From NCBI GenBank assembly GCA_014305285.1, contig JACRSG010000001.1, forward strand, positions 310,001 through 374,000: 64,000 nt of DNA, given 5' to 3'. This DNA is from Campylobacter jejuni (GTDB lineage Bacteria > Campylobacterota > Campylobacteria > Campylobacterales > Campylobacteraceae). The position numbers were made by a program, and so were the translations under genes. Each line of letters begins with the position of its first letter. Position 1 is the first letter of the stretch. Positions 18,221 to 26,964 of the stretch are shown here, in pieces. The notes below the pieces were generated by a model that saw only the letters and a list, made by a program, of their open reading frames with translations, made no database searches and was not told the origin of the DNA.

Positions 18221-18868
18221 ATGAAAAAAGGTATTTTTTTATTGGTTTTTTTAGGTGTTTTTTTTAATGCGTGCAGTACGAAAAATGATGAAGGTTTATA
18301 CAATCTTAGTGCCAGTGAGTGGTATAAGCAAATTATTAAAGACTTACAGGATAAGGATTTGGAAAAAGCTGATGATCATTATAATGGTATGGCAAGTGAG
18401 CACGTTGCTGATCCTTTATTGGAAACCACTTTAATTATTTTAGCACAAGCTCATATGGATGAAGAAGAATATAAGTTAGCTGAATTTTATTTAGATGAAT
18501 ATAGTAAAAAATTTGGAAATTCACGCAATGCTGATTATATTCGTTATCTTAAAATCAAAGCAAAATTTGATGCATTTGCAGTGCCAAATCGCAATCAGGC
18601 TTTAATGCTTGAAAGTCAAAGAGAAATAGATACTTTTTTAAAAGATTATCCTTATACAGAATATGAACCTTTGGTTCAAACAATGCTTACAAAATTTAAT
18701 TTAGCGGTTTTTTATCTTGATAGTACTATAGAAAATCTATACCAGCGTATAGGACATGATGAAAGTGCACAAATTTATAAACAAAGACTTCAAGAAAGTG
18801 AATTTTATCAGCAAAGCATTATTAAACCTGAGCTTCCTTGGTATAGAAGTATATTTGAAAGATTTTAA
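18221..18868 (+). CDS. bamD: BamD-like outer-membrane assembly lipoprotein
   Basis: BamD is the essential lipoprotein of the complex that inserts beta-barrel proteins in the outer membrane. The N-terminal signal ends in the lipobox FNAC (Cys18), and the following SASEWYKQI is the usual BamD start before tetratricopeptide-like repeats (ALMLESQREIDTFLKDYPYTEY near residue 130 is the most typical stretch). Length 215 is a little short relative to E. coli BamD (245). AAGGTGA precedes the ATG. The gene is followed after 17 bases by lon, preceded by AAGGA. Assignment rests on the TPR pattern and lipoprotein signal. Confidence 0.84.
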   Translation: MKKGIFLLVFLGVFFNACSTKNDEGLYNLSASEWYKQIIKDLQDKDLEKADDHYNGMASEHVADPLLETTLIILAQAHMDEEEYKLAEFYLDEYSKKFGNSRNADYIRYLKIKAKFDAFAVPNRNQALMLESQREIDTFLKDYPYTEYEPLVQTMLTKFNLAVFYLDSTIENLYQRIGHDESAQIYKQRLQESEFYQQSIIKPELPWYRSIFERF

Positions 18869-18885
18869 TAAACTAAGGAAAATAA

Positions 18886-21264
18886 ATGCAGATTGAAGAA
18901 ATACAAAATTATCCAGCAAATTTACCAATATTGGTTGAAGATGAATTATTTTTATATCCTTTTATGATAACTCCCATTTTTATTAACGATTCGTCTAATA
19001 TGAAAGCTTTAGAGCTTGCAATTAAAAATGATAGCATCATGCTTTTTGTTGCACCTTCAAAGTTGAAAAATGGAAGGAATTTTGATGAAATTTACAATTG
19101 TGGAGTGATTGGAACTATTATGCGAAAAGTTCCTTTACCTGATGGAAGAGTGAAAATACTTTTTCAAGGGTATGCTAAGGGTAAAATTATAGAGCAAATT
19201 TCTAATAAACCTTTAGAAGCTAAGATAGAGCTTATAAAAGAAGATTTTTTAGAAGGAACTAAAAAAGAGGCTCTTCTTGAAGTTTTAAAAGAGAAAGTAA
19301 AAAATTTGGCAAATATTAGTCATTATTTTTCCCCAGATCTTTTAAGAACAATTGAAGAAGGTTTTGATGCATCTAGGATTTGTGATTTGATTTTAAATAC
19401 TGTGCGTATTAAAAAACAAGTTGCTTATGAGTTTTTTGTTTTAACAGATCTTGAGCAAAAATTAGTAAAATTAATAGATTTAATTGCCCAAGAAATAGAA
19501 GCCAATAAAATTCAAAAAGAAATTAAAAATAAAGTACATTCTCGTATTGATAAGGTAAATAAAGAATATTTTTTAAAAGAACAATTAAGACAAATTCAAA
19601 AAGAGCTTGGTTCTGATACACAAAAAGAAGATGAGGTTAGAGAGTATCAAAAGCGTTTGGAGTTAAAGAAGAAATTTATGCACGAAGATGCTTATAAAGA
19701 AATCAAAAAGCAAATTGAAAAATTTGAACGCATTCATCAAGATAATTCTGAAGCATCGATGATTCAAACTTACATAGAAACAGCATTAGATGTTCCTTTT
19801 GAAAAAATTTCTAAGAAAAAACTTGATATTAAAGAAGTTTCAAAACAGCTCAACCATGATCATTATGCATTAAATAAACCCAAAGAACGCATAGAAGAAT
19901 ATTTTGCAGTTAGGGAACTTTTAGAAAAAAGAAAAATAACAGAAAAAGACGGTGCTAAAGTTATACTTTGTCTTTATGGACCTCCTGGTGTGGGTAAAAC
20001 TTCACTGGCAAATTCTGTTTCAAAAGCTTTAAAAAGGAAGCTTATTCGTATAGCTTTAGGTGGACTTGAAGATGTTAATGAGCTACGCGGTCATCGTAGA
20101 ACTTATATAGGTGCTATGCCTGGACGTATTACCCAAGGACTCATAGAGGCAAAACAAATTAATCCTGTAATCGTATTAGATGAAATTGATAAATTAAATC
20201 GCAGTTTTAGAGGCGATCCAAGTGCGGTGCTTTTAGAAATTTTAGATCCAGAGCAGAATTCTAAATTTAGGGATTATTATTTGAATTTTAATATTGATTT
20301 AAGTAAAGTCATTTTTATAGCAACAGCGAATGATATTAGCAATATTCCTGTGCCTTTAAGAGATAGAATGGAATTTATAGAATTGAGTTCTTATACTCCA
20401 AATGAGAAATTTCATATAATGAAAAAATATTTAATTCCAGATGAGCTTAAAAAACACGGGTTAAAAACCAATGAATTATCTATTGATGATGAAACTATAG
20501 AGCTAATCATTAGTGATTATACTCGTGAATCAGGAGTTAGAAATTTGCGTCGCAAAGTAGCAGAGTTATGTCGCAAGAGTGCTAAAAAACTACTTTTAGA
20601 AAATATTAAAAAAGTCATTATTAATACAGAAAATTTGAATGAATTTTTAGATAAAAAAGTTTTTGAAATAGAAAAAAATAACGGAGAAAATCAAATAGGG
20701 CAGGTGAATGGCTTAGCTTGGACAAGTGTAGGGGGAGATGTTTTAAAAGTAGAGGCTGTAAAAATTAAAGGTAAAGGAGAATTAACGCTCACAGGAAGTT
20801 TAGGTGATGTAATGAAAGAATCAGCTAGAATTGCTTTTAGTATGATAAAAGTTTTAATCGATGAAGGAAAGATAAAAATATCTAAAAAAATGATTATTGA
20901 TCCTAAGGTGAATGTTTATGATAGTTATAATATTCATATACATGTGCCAGATGGAGCTACTCCAAAAGATGGTCCAAGTGCGGGCATTACGATAAGTACA
21001 GCTATTGCTTCTATTTTTAGTGATAAAAAGGTTAAAGCAGATGTCGCAATGACAGGTGAAATAGATTTAAAAGGAAAAGTTTTACCAATAGGCGGATTAA
21101 AAGAAAAATTAATTGCAGCTTATAAAGCAGATATAAAAACAGCTTTAATTCCAAGAAAAAATTACGAAAGGGATTTAAAAGATATTCCTAGTGAGGTTAA
21201 AGACAATATGAAAATCATTGCTGTTGATACTTTTAGTGATGTTTTAAAATATACTTTAGTTTAA
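18886..21264 (+). CDS. lon: Lon ATP-dependent protease
   Basis: Lon degrades misfolded and regulatory proteins in the cytosol. Domains in order: N-terminal substrate-binding domain (residues ~11-200), helical linker, AAA+ module with Walker A GPPGVGKTS at ~365, and the C-terminal serine-lysine protease. The catalytic Ser is in DGPSAG at residue 698 and the catalytic Lys in GGLKEK at 741, the same 43-residue spacing as in E. coli Lon. The 792-residue length is standard. A strong symmetrical hairpin 25 bases downstream ends the transcript before the convergent rpsR operon. Confidence 0.97.
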   Translation: MQIEEIQNYPANLPILVEDELFLYPFMITPIFINDSSNMKALELAIKNDSIMLFVAPSKLKNGRNFDEIYNCGVIGTIMRKVPLPDGRVKILFQGYAKGKIIEQISNKPLEAKIELIKEDFLEGTKKEALLEVLKEKVKNLANISHYFSPDLLRTIEEGFDASRICDLILNTVRIKKQVAYEFFVLTDLEQKLVKLIDLIAQEIEANKIQKEIKNKVHSRIDKVNKEYFLKEQLRQIQKELGSDTQKEDEVREYQKRLELKKKFMHEDAYKEIKKQIEKFERIHQDNSEASMIQTYIETALDVPFEKISKKKLDIKEVSKQLNHDHYALNKPKERIEEYFAVRELLEKRKITEKDGAKVILCLYGPPGVGKTSLANSVSKALKRKLIRIALGGLEDVNELRGHRRTYIGAMPGRITQGLIEAKQINPVIVLDEIDKLNRSFRGDPSAVLLEILDPEQNSKFRDYYLNFNIDLSKVIFIATANDISNIPVPLRDRMEFIELSSYTPNEKFHIMKKYLIPDELKKHGLKTNELSIDDETIELIISDYTRESGVRNLRRKVAELCRKSAKKLLLENIKKVIINTENLNEFLDKKVFEIEKNNGENQIGQVNGLAWTSVGGDVLKVEAVKIKGKGELTLTGSLGDVMKESARIAFSMIKVLIDEGKIKISKKMIIDPKVNVYDSYNIHIHVPDGATPKDGPSAGITISTAIASIFSDKKVKADVAMTGEIDLKGKVLPIGGLKEKLIAAYKADIKTALIPRKNYERDLKDIPSEVKDNMKIIAVDTFSDVLKYTLV

Positions 21265-21288
21265 TTTTATTTTGAAAATAAGCGTATA

Positions 21289-21317
21289 AAAAGCAAACTT
21301 TTTATAAGTTTGCTTTT
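21289..21317. terminator. Bidirectional intrinsic terminator between lon and rpsR
   Basis: A perfect 12-base inverted repeat: AAAAGCAAACTT at 21289-21300 and AAGTTTGCTTTT at 21306-21317, with a five-base loop TTTAT. The arms carry A/T runs at both outer ends, so the hairpin can act as a rho-independent terminator in both directions. It lies between the convergent lon (stop 21264) and rpsR (stop 21324) genes. Confidence 0.85.
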
Positions 21318-21323
21318 AAGAGA

Positions 21324-21584
21324 TTATAGTCCTTCAAAAGGATTATTGATTACTTCTTTTCTATCCACTATATAAGGGATAAGAGCTACATGTCTTGCAC
21401 GTTTGATCGCAACTTCTACCATTTCTTGGTATTTTTTGCTTGTGCCTGTTAAACGGCGTGGCATGATTTTAAATCTTTCAGATAAAGCATGTTTTAACAT
21501 TGCTGTATCTTTATAATCAATAAATTCAACTTTTGCTTCGGTGTATTTACAATATTTGCGAGAGTATTTTCTTTTTTCTGCCAT
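21324..21584 (-). CDS. rpsR: Ribosomal protein bS18
   Basis: A small (86-residue) basic 30S ribosomal protein that binds next to S6 on 16S rRNA. The S18 signature is clear: [10 protein letters not shown]-type N-terminus followed by [32 protein letters not shown], then the conserved [13 protein letters not shown] (each shown in part). It is the third gene of rpsF-ssb-rpsR, an order conserved in many bacteria, with a ten-base gap after ssb and an AAGGA site. Confidence 0.98.
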
Positions 21585-21594
21585 AGTTTATCCT

Positions 21595-22143
21595 TTAAAA
21601 TGGTAAATTAGTATCATCGCTATCATAAGCATCGATATCAATTTCTTTTAATTTTTCTTCGTGTTGTGGGTTTTGGTTTCTTTGTGGAGCAGGATTTGCT
21701 TTTGCTTTATTAAAATTTTGATTTTCACTCATATAAGGATCATAGCTTTGATTTTCATAGTTTCCATTGTAATTGTTGTTTGAAATATTGTTACCAAAAT
21801 TTCCACCTTGTTGTGGAGTATTGGAATTGCCAAGCATTTCCATATTTTCAACTTGAACGTTATGTTTAGAGCGATTTTGTCCATTTTGATCGCTCCATTG
21901 TTCAAATCTCAAACGTCCTTCTATAAGTACTTTTGAACCTTTTGTAAGGTATTGATTTGCAATTTCTGCAGTGCGACCATAAAAGCTTATATCGATAAAG
22001 CAAGTTTCTTCTCTTTTTTCTCCATTTGTGGTAAATCTTCTTGTTACTGCTATAGCTGATGCTCCAATAGCACTACCGCTTTGTGAATAACGCATCTCTA
22101 TATCACGTGTAAGATTTCCAACCAAAACAACTTTGTTAAACAT
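21595..22143 (-). CDS. ssb: Single-stranded DNA-binding protein
   Basis: SSB coats single-stranded DNA in replication, repair and recombination, including natural transformation. The OB-fold begins MFNKVVLVGNLTRDIE and contains ETCFIDISFYGRTAEIA near residue 46. It is followed by a Gly/Asn/Gln-rich flexible linker (about residues 108-170) and the acidic tip DDTNLPF, the docking peptide for partner proteins. Length 182 is normal. It sits between rpsF and rpsR, and has an AAGGAAAAAA type ribosome site upstream. Confidence 0.98.
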   Translation of the reverse strand: MFNKVVLVGNLTRDIEMRYSQSGSAIGASAIAVTRRFTTNGEKREETCFIDISFYGRTAEIANQYLTKGSKVLIEGRLRFEQWSDQNGQNRSKHNVQVENMEMLGNSNTPQQGGNFGNNISNNNYNGNYENQSYDPYMSENQNFNKAKANPAPQRNQNPQHEEKLKEIDIDAYDSDDTNLPF

Positions 22144-22151
22144 TTTTTTCC

Positions 22152-22529
22152 TTATTGAATTTCAGGAGCATCTAAAGGTTTGATTTCTTTTTTAGATTGC
22201 TTAATCCCGTGGCTTAGTTTTTCCCAAGCTGCAATTTCTTTTTTATTTTCATATTTTACGATTAAAAATCTTATTACCTCTTCAGTGATTCTTAATACCC
22301 TTTCAAGCTCTGCAATTAAGTTTGTAGGAGCTTTGAAATAAATCACAAAATAAGTTCCTCTTTCGTATTTTTTAATTTTATACGCTAGTTTTTTAGTGCC
22401 CATTGGAACAACGGTTTCAATTTCTGCACCATTTTTGGTTAGGACTTCTTTAACGAATTCCAACTTCGCATTCACTTCCTCTTCAGTAAGTGTTGGTTTT
22501 AAGATAAATAAAACCTCATAATGTTTCAT
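22152..22529 (-). CDS. rpsF: Ribosomal protein bS6
   Basis: 30S protein S6, partner of S18. The start [18 protein letters not shown] and the central [20 protein letters not shown] stretch (shown in part) are typical. At 125 residues it carries the usual short charged C-terminal extension. It is first in the rpsF-ssb-rpsR operon; AAGGAG precedes the ATG, and an extended -10 promoter lies about 65 bases upstream. Confidence 0.97.
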   Translation of the reverse strand: MKHYEVLFILKPTLTEEEVNAKLEFVKEVLTKNGAEIETVVPMGTKKLAYKIKKYERGTYFVIYFKAPTNLIAELERVLRITEEVIRFLIVKYENKKEIAAWEKLSHGIKQSKKEIKPLDAPEIQ

Positions 22530-22592
22530 CTTTTCTCCTTATGGATTAAAGCCCATTTTCATGAGCAAGGATTTTGCATAAAGCAAGACTAG

Positions 22593-22602
22593 ATTATATC
22601 AA
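22593..22602 (-). promoter_or_regulatory. Promoter of the rpsF-ssb-rpsR operon
   Basis: On the minus strand the sequence reads TTTTGATATAAT, an extended -10 element (TGnTATAAT) at 22593-22601, with a T-rich stretch upstream as usual for Campylobacter sigma70 promoters. It predicts a transcript start near 22585 and a leader of roughly 55 bases before the rpsF ATG at 22529. I could not identify the S6:S18 binding leader motif known in other bacteria. Confidence 0.6.
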
Positions 22603-22613
22603 AATATACTTAA

Positions 22614-23480
22614 TTAGTCTTGAATACTTAATGTTTTATCTAAATTTGCTTTGATTTCTTCAAGTATAGCAAAACGTTTTTTATACATGGAGCGTTTTTG
22701 AGAAGGGATTTCTTCAAGGTTTTTTTGAGAGTGGTGGAGTTTGTAGTATTTGTGTTTATTGATTTTGATTAATTCTCCGCCATTTTCTAGCCAAATTTTT
22801 TGATAATTTACAAAATAGCCTTTTTCTTTTCCTTTTTGGGATCGGATTTGATTTTTCTCATGTACACCTAAGGTAGCTTGAAGTTTTAAAATTTCACAAA
22901 GTATCTTAGCGCATTCTATAAGTAAAGCAACAGGGCGCAAACCATGGCATTTTTTGGTTAAAATTTTATTAATTTCTAAAATACTAAAATCTTTGTATTT
23001 ATATCCTTGTATGCAAGAAAGTAGAAGATTATTTTCTAAGGTAAAGCAAAAATTACATTGCGAGACAGTGTATTTTTTAAATTTTAAAGAAAAAGCCCAA
23101 AAACCTTCTTCGTAAACATTATGATTATACCCTAAAAAAAGCCCAAAATCTTGGTCAAAAGAAAAAATTAGTTGTTCTTTGGGAAGAAATTTAAAACAAG
23201 CAAGTCCTTTATCAACATCATGAATAAGTGTTTTAACACGTTCATTTGCCTTAAAACTTTTATCGCAAAATCTTCTTGTAGTATTGTAACAAGCATAGGG
23301 TCTTTGAGAGAAAAAGTCTTTTAAATGTTTATTTTTTTCTTTATTAAGTGTTTTTTCTAGAAGTCTTACTTGAGGAAAATATAAAATTTTTCTTGCTTGA
23401 AAACGCAAATAGCGCCAAAAGACGATATTTTTTCTTTTATCGGTAAAATTTGGAACAGGATAGGAAAATTTTTTATTCAC
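22614..23480 (-). CDS. DUF535 (VirK/YbjX-like) protein
   Basis: A 288-residue protein of the DUF535 family. Matching features are the early RYLRFQARKILYFPQ segment, CYNTTRRFCDKSFKANERVKTL near residue 65, the central SFDQDFGLF..NEGEFWAFSLKF-like strands, and the diagnostic CHGLRPVALLIE near 178 followed by the LGVHEKNQIR block. Related proteins (VirK, YbjX) influence virulence factor export or membrane properties, but the biochemical role is unknown. The start is GTG at 23480, within the end of rseP, with AAGGA six bases before it. It is the last gene of this minus-strand unit before the rpsF promoter. Confidence 0.72.
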   Translation of the reverse strand: MNKKFSYPVPNFTDKRKNIVFWRYLRFQARKILYFPQVRLLEKTLNKEKNKHLKDFFSQRPYACYNTTRRFCDKSFKANERVKTLIHDVDKGLACFKFLPKEQLIFSFDQDFGLFLGYNHNVYEEGFWAFSLKFKKYTVSQCNFCFTLENNLLLSCIQGYKYKDFSILEINKILTKKCHGLRPVALLIECAKILCEILKLQATLGVHEKNQIRSQKGKEKGYFVNYQKIWLENGGELIKINKHKYYKLHHSQKNLEEIPSQKRSMYKKRFAILEEIKANLDKTLSIQD

Positions 23481-24579
23481 CTACAATCCTTGATATATCA
23501 TTATAAGTTGCAAAGAGCATTAAACTTAAAAGTATTGCCATACCTGTATAACTTAAATATTCAAAAGCACGTTGTGGAACCTTGCGTCTAAAAATCATTT
23601 CATAAAGATTGAAAAGTATATGTCCGCCATCAAGCATAGGAATAGGCAAAAGATTTAAAATACCTAAGTTTATAGAAATTAAAGCAGTGACAAATAAAAG
23701 TAAAGTAAAGCTATTTTGTGCAGCCTTTGAGGTGATTTCAGTCATGGTGATAATACCGCCTAAATTTTTTGCTTCAACTTCACCACTTATTAGTTTTATT
23801 ATACCTTTAATGATGAGTGTAGAAGCTTGAAAACTTTCTTGTACGGCATATTTAAAACTTTCTAGACCTTGATGTTTTACAAGAGTGCTTGTGCCATTTG
23901 GACTGATTCCAAGTTGAGGTTTTTCAATGATTTGTCCAAAGTCGTTATATCCTTGTCCTATTTTTGGTGTTAGGGTAAATTCTAAATTTTTTCCTTCTCT
24001 ATCGATTAATATTTTCAAAGGCTTTAAACTTAAATGCTTTGAAATTTCATCAAAGCTTTGAATTTTTGCACCGTTAATTTCTAAGATTGTATCATTTTTT
24101 TGAAGTCCTATTTGTTGTACAGCGGAGTTTGGTGCTATATTTCCTATTTGTGGAGCAAGTTTGTTTAAACCCAAATTTCCTATGATAATATAAAGAAAAA
24201 AAGCTAAAATCAGATTAAAAAATGGTCCAGCAAAAAGAATGTAAATTTTCTTTAAAGGACTTAAAATACTATAGCTATCTTTGTCTAGATTTTCAAAACC
24301 AGGACGCATATCATCTTGTCCTTTAAGTTTAACATACCCTCCACATGGTAAAGCACTTAAGCGATAGCTCGTGCCTTTAAATTCACGTTCTATAAGACTT
24401 TTTCCAAATCCTATGCTAAAGACTTCAACTTTTACACCTAAGGATCTTGCGGCCAAAAAATGTCCTAATTCATGGAAAAAAATTAAAAATGAGATCACCA
24501 AAATAGTTGCTAAAAATTCAATAGAATAAAATTTAATTCCTAAAATCAAAATAACAATTAAAAATAACAAAGATCTCAT
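23473..24579 (-). CDS. rseP: RseP-type site-2 intramembrane metalloprotease
   Basis: An inner-membrane zinc protease of the M50 family that cleaves membrane-spanning substrates. The zinc motif HELGH is in the first hydrophobic region (residue ~41), a PDZ domain follows (about 120-200, with NSAVQQIGLQKNDTILEING shown in part), and the second zinc ligand is in LPIPMLDGGH near residue 316. Length 368 fits. In other bacteria it cuts anti-sigma factors or signal peptides; its Campylobacter substrate cannot be read from the sequence. The ATG overlaps the pgsA stop by four bases. Confidence 0.92.
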   Translation of the reverse strand: MRSLLFLIVILILGIKFYSIEFLATILVISFLIFFHELGHFLAARSLGVKVEVFSIGFGKSLIEREFKGTSYRLSALPCGGYVKLKGQDDMRPGFENLDKDSYSILSPLKKIYILFAGPFFNLILAFFLYIIIGNLGLNKLAPQIGNIAPNSAVQQIGLQKNDTILEINGAKIQSFDEISKHLSLKPLKILIDREGKNLEFTLTPKIGQGYNDFGQIIEKPQLGISPNGTSTLVKHQGLESFKYAVQESFQASTLIIKGIIKLISGEVEAKNLGGIITMTEITSKAAQNSFTLLLFVTALISINLGILNLLPIPMLDGGHILFNLYEMIFRRKVPQRAFEYLSYTGMAILLSLMLFATYNDISRIVGE

Positions 24580-25112
24580 TTCTCTCCCTTTTTTTGAGCT
24601 TTTATATAAGTATAGATGTATTCAAATCCAGAATAAAGAGTTAAAATTAAAGCTATATAAAGCAGAATTTCTCCACCTATCCATTCCATGATTAAAAATC
24701 CTATCGTAGTCATTTGAAAAGCGGTTTTAAGTTTGCCTGCAAAAGAAGCATTGACATTTAAATTTTCACTGATCATCATAACCCTAAAACCTGTGATAAA
24801 AAATTCTCTTACTAGTATAATATAAATTACCCATTCATTAGCTTTTCCCGTGAGTAAAAGCCCTAAAAAAGCTCCTAAGATAAGCATTTTATCAGCTAAT
24901 GGATCTAAGATTCCACCCAGTTTTGTGGTTTGTTTCCAAGTTCTTGCAATGTATCCATCGAAAAAATCACTCAAAGCTGCTAATAAAAAAGTTAAGGCAG
25001 CAAAATAGTTAATCCAACTTTGATGAATATTTTCAAAATGATGAATCAATAAAAAAAATAGCAAAGGTGCTAAAACCATTCTAAAAATCGCCAAGATATT
25101 GGGTAAATTCAT
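24576..25112 (-). CDS. pgsA: PgsA, phosphatidylglycerophosphate synthase
   Basis: An inner-membrane CDP-alcohol phosphatidyltransferase that makes phosphatidylglycerol phosphate from CDP-diacylglycerol and glycerol-3-phosphate. The family signature DGx2ARx8Gx3Dx3D is complete: DGYIAR ... GGILDPLAD, residues ~55-77. I place the start at ATG 25112 (MNLPNIL, with AAGG upstream), 178 residues; the longer frame beginning with a TTG at 25151 adds 13 atypical residues. Several hydrophobic segments are visible. It overlaps rseP by four bases. Confidence 0.93.
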   Translation of the reverse strand: MNLPNILAIFRMVLAPLLFFLLIHHFENIHQSWINYFAALTFLLAALSDFFDGYIARTWKQTTKLGGILDPLADKMLILGAFLGLLLTGKANEWVIYIILVREFFITGFRVMMISENLNVNASFAGKLKTAFQMTTIGFLIMEWIGGEILLYIALILTLYSGFEYIYTYIKAQKKGEK

Positions 25113-25210
25113 ATCGAGCCTTGTGAAATTAAATATAAAATTATAATCCAAATTGTATAAAATTTAGGCAAAGACTTAGTAAAAATACAAAAAAGAATCA
25201 GTTTATTTTT

Positions 25211-25243
25211 ATTTAATTTTTGCTTATTAAGCAAAAATTAAAT
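25211..25243 (-). terminator. Terminator hairpin at the end of rdxA
   Basis: A perfect 15-base inverted repeat (25211-25225 and 25229-25243) with a three-base loop, AT-rich except for a GC pair near the loop. It covers the rdxA stop codon (25238-25240), so the hairpin starts inside the coding sequence. On the minus strand it is followed by a T/A-rich stretch, consistent with rho-independent termination, although the stem is weak. Confidence 0.6.
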
Positions 25244-25843
25244 AAATTTTACAACTTCATCAAAATTAAAACGATTTTTTTGCGGATTTTTTTCATCGTT
25301 GCAATATCCTAAAGCTACCACCAAACTTGATCTTTCTTTTTGAGTATCAAGTGATAAATAAGAATCAAGCTTTTCTTTATCAAAACCACCTATGGTGCAG
25401 CTTGCTATATTTAAAGCATTAGCACTGTAAAGTATGCTAGCTAGAGCTATATGAGCTTGTTCTCTTGCGTAAGATATTTTTTGTTCTTGATTTAGAGATT
25501 TTAAAAAAGGCATGTAAATATCTAAGCGTTTTTGAATTTCTGTTTTACTCATATCTCTTTTTCTCAGTTTTTCTTCAAAATAATCTAAAAAATCAAGTCT
25601 TGAAATAATGATGATTAATGCAGCACAATCTTTTACATGTTTTTGCTGGTTGCAAATTTTAGAAAGTTCTCCTTTTCTTTTTTCATCTTGCACTACTATA
25701 AATTTCCAAGGTTCAAGTCCTAAGGAGCTAGGGCTTAATCTTGCTATTTCTAAAATAGAACTTAAATCCTCTTCTTTGAGTTTTTCGTTTTTAAAATTTC
25801 TACAAGAATATCTTGTGCTAAAAATTTCAAGTTCTTTTTTCAT
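25238..25843 (-). CDS. rdxA: RdxA-type oxygen-insensitive nitroreductase
   Basis: An FMN-dependent NAD(P)H nitroreductase of about 200 residues. Typical features: the N-terminal RYSCRNFKNEKL (FMN phosphate contact), ARLSPSSLGLEPWKFIVV near residue 34, and the C-terminal TIGGFDKEKL and ALGYCNDEKNP blocks. In Helicobacter and Campylobacter relatives, RdxA activates metronidazole-type prodrugs. The six Cys residues include one near 89 and 145, matching the cysteine-rich RdxA type. The start overlaps the upstream nitroreductase remnant by four bases. The gene appears intact and should be functional. Confidence 0.88.
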   Translation of the reverse strand: MKKELEIFSTRYSCRNFKNEKLKEEDLSSILEIARLSPSSLGLEPWKFIVVQDEKRKGELSKICNQQKHVKDCAALIIIISRLDFLDYFEEKLRKRDMSKTEIQKRLDIYMPFLKSLNQEQKISYAREQAHIALASILYSANALNIASCTIGGFDKEKLDSYLSLDTQKERSSLVVALGYCNDEKNPQKNRFNFDEVVKFI

Positions 25844-26464
25844 TGTTTTTCCTTGTAAAACTCAACAACTTCACTGAAATTTAAGCGTTGAGTGAGGTAT
25901 TTTGGCTCGTGGGCTTTATACCCCAAAGATAAAATTACAGCAGTTTCAAAAGGATAGGTTAAATTAAGAAAATCATCAACCTTAGCTTTTTCAAAGCCAC
26001 CTATCATACAAGAATCAATACCTAAGCTGATTGCAGCTAGTGACATTTGCATCATGGCGAGATAGCATTGAAGTTGTGCATAATGATAGAGTTCGTTATC
26101 ATTCATTGTATCCGGTTTTATGGGTGTAAATTTCTAAAATTTTTTGAAAATTTTCTTCACTAGAACCGGAGAAACGACGCACCTGTTTTTGTGCAAATTC
26201 ATCTTTGCTTTGAAGATCTTTTCTTGCTAGAAAAATGATATTATGACTCGCACTTGCTACATTTTGTTGATTGTAACATAGGGTTGAGAGTTTAAGATTA
26301 TGTTCTTTTTGTTCTAATACTACAAATTTCCAAGGTTCAAATCCATGAGAGCTAGGAGCTAAGACTCCGCTTTCTAAAATAAAATGCAAATCCTTCTCAT
26401 TGATTTTTTTATCATTAAAAAGTTTACAAGCTCTGCGTTTTGAAATCAGTTCTTTAAAATCCAT
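25840..26464 (-). pseudogene. Second nitroreductase (RdxB-like), split by a frameshift
   Basis: Two adjacent open frames together make one nitroreductase of about 207 residues. The first (26464 to 26099, 121 residues) has the N-terminal FMN region (SKRRACKLFNDKKI; LAPSSHGFEPWKFVVLE). The second (26106 to 25840, 88 residues) has the C-terminal half (AAISLGIDSCMIGGFEKAK; LSLGYKAHEPK). The break lies in a tandem AATGAATG at 26100-26107 on the minus strand; removing one four-base copy would restore the frame as HKTGYNDNELYHY. The stop of the first part and the ATG of the second overlap (ATGA), so separate translation of two halves is conceivable, but a frameshifted pseudogene is the simpler reading. 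Confidence 0.8.
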
Positions 26465-26496
26465 TTTATTCCTTAAAATTAAAAATAATAATATTA

Positions 26497-26502
26497 ATTA
26501 TA
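26497..26502 (-). promoter_or_regulatory. Candidate -10 box for the nitroreductase genes
   Basis: On the minus strand TATAAT stands at 26502-26497, within an AT-rich 63-base gap between the GNAT gene and the split nitroreductase. It would give a leader of about 25 bases with AAGGAATAAA before the ATG at 26464. No transcription data support it. Confidence 0.45.
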
Positions 26503-26527
26503 AAATAGAAATCTTAACCAAAAAATA

Positions 26528-26953
26528 TTATAGTTTGATATTTTTCTTAAAAACAAAACCCGATTTTTCAAAACCCATTTTTTGGATATAAAATTCATGA
26601 GCTTGTGTTCTAAAAAAACTTGAACTTAGTTCTAATTCTTCATATCCTTGATCTTTTGCCCAAATTTGTATTTTTTTCAAAAAAACTTGACCTATACCTT
26701 TTCCTCTTAAAGTTTCATCTACGACAAAATCACAAATATAAAGACAATGATTATGATAAAGTACATTAAAAGGCATGAATCCACAAGCTGCTTTGAAATT
26801 TCCCTCATTCTCATAGGCAAAAAGTTTATAATGTTGAGTTTGTGCGGCAAGTTGAAATTTGTCTAAAAAATCTTTCAAAGTTAGGTTGTTTCTAAGTTGT
26901 TTTATTAAGGGGTAGATTTTTTCTAAGTCTTCTTTTAGCTTAATTTCTTTCAT
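26528..26953 (-). CDS. GNAT-family N-acetyltransferase
   Basis: A 141-residue acetyltransferase of the GNAT fold, transferring acetyl from acetyl-CoA to an unknown amine. The acetyl-CoA pyrophosphate loop is RGKGIG near residue 84, preceded by the strand LYICDFVVDE and followed by FLKKIQIWAKDQGYEELELSSS (shown in part) and the terminal FYIQKMGFEKSGF motif, which is typical of small-molecule GNATs. Substrate cannot be told. It lies eleven bases after the CinA-family gene on the same strand, and probably shares its transcript. Confidence 0.85.
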   Translation of the reverse strand: MKEIKLKEDLEKIYPLIKQLRNNLTLKDFLDKFQLAAQTQHYKLFAYENEGNFKAACGFMPFNVLYHNHCLYICDFVVDETLRGKGIGQVFLKKIQIWAKDQGYEELELSSSFFRTQAHEFYIQKMGFEKSGFVFKKNIKL

Positions 26954-26964
26954 TTTTAAATCCT

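Noticed and set aside
25113-25151. N-terminal extension of PgsA from a TTG at 25151
   Set aside because: The ATG at 25112 has AAGG upstream and matches the normal PgsA start; the extension is AT-rich and atypical.
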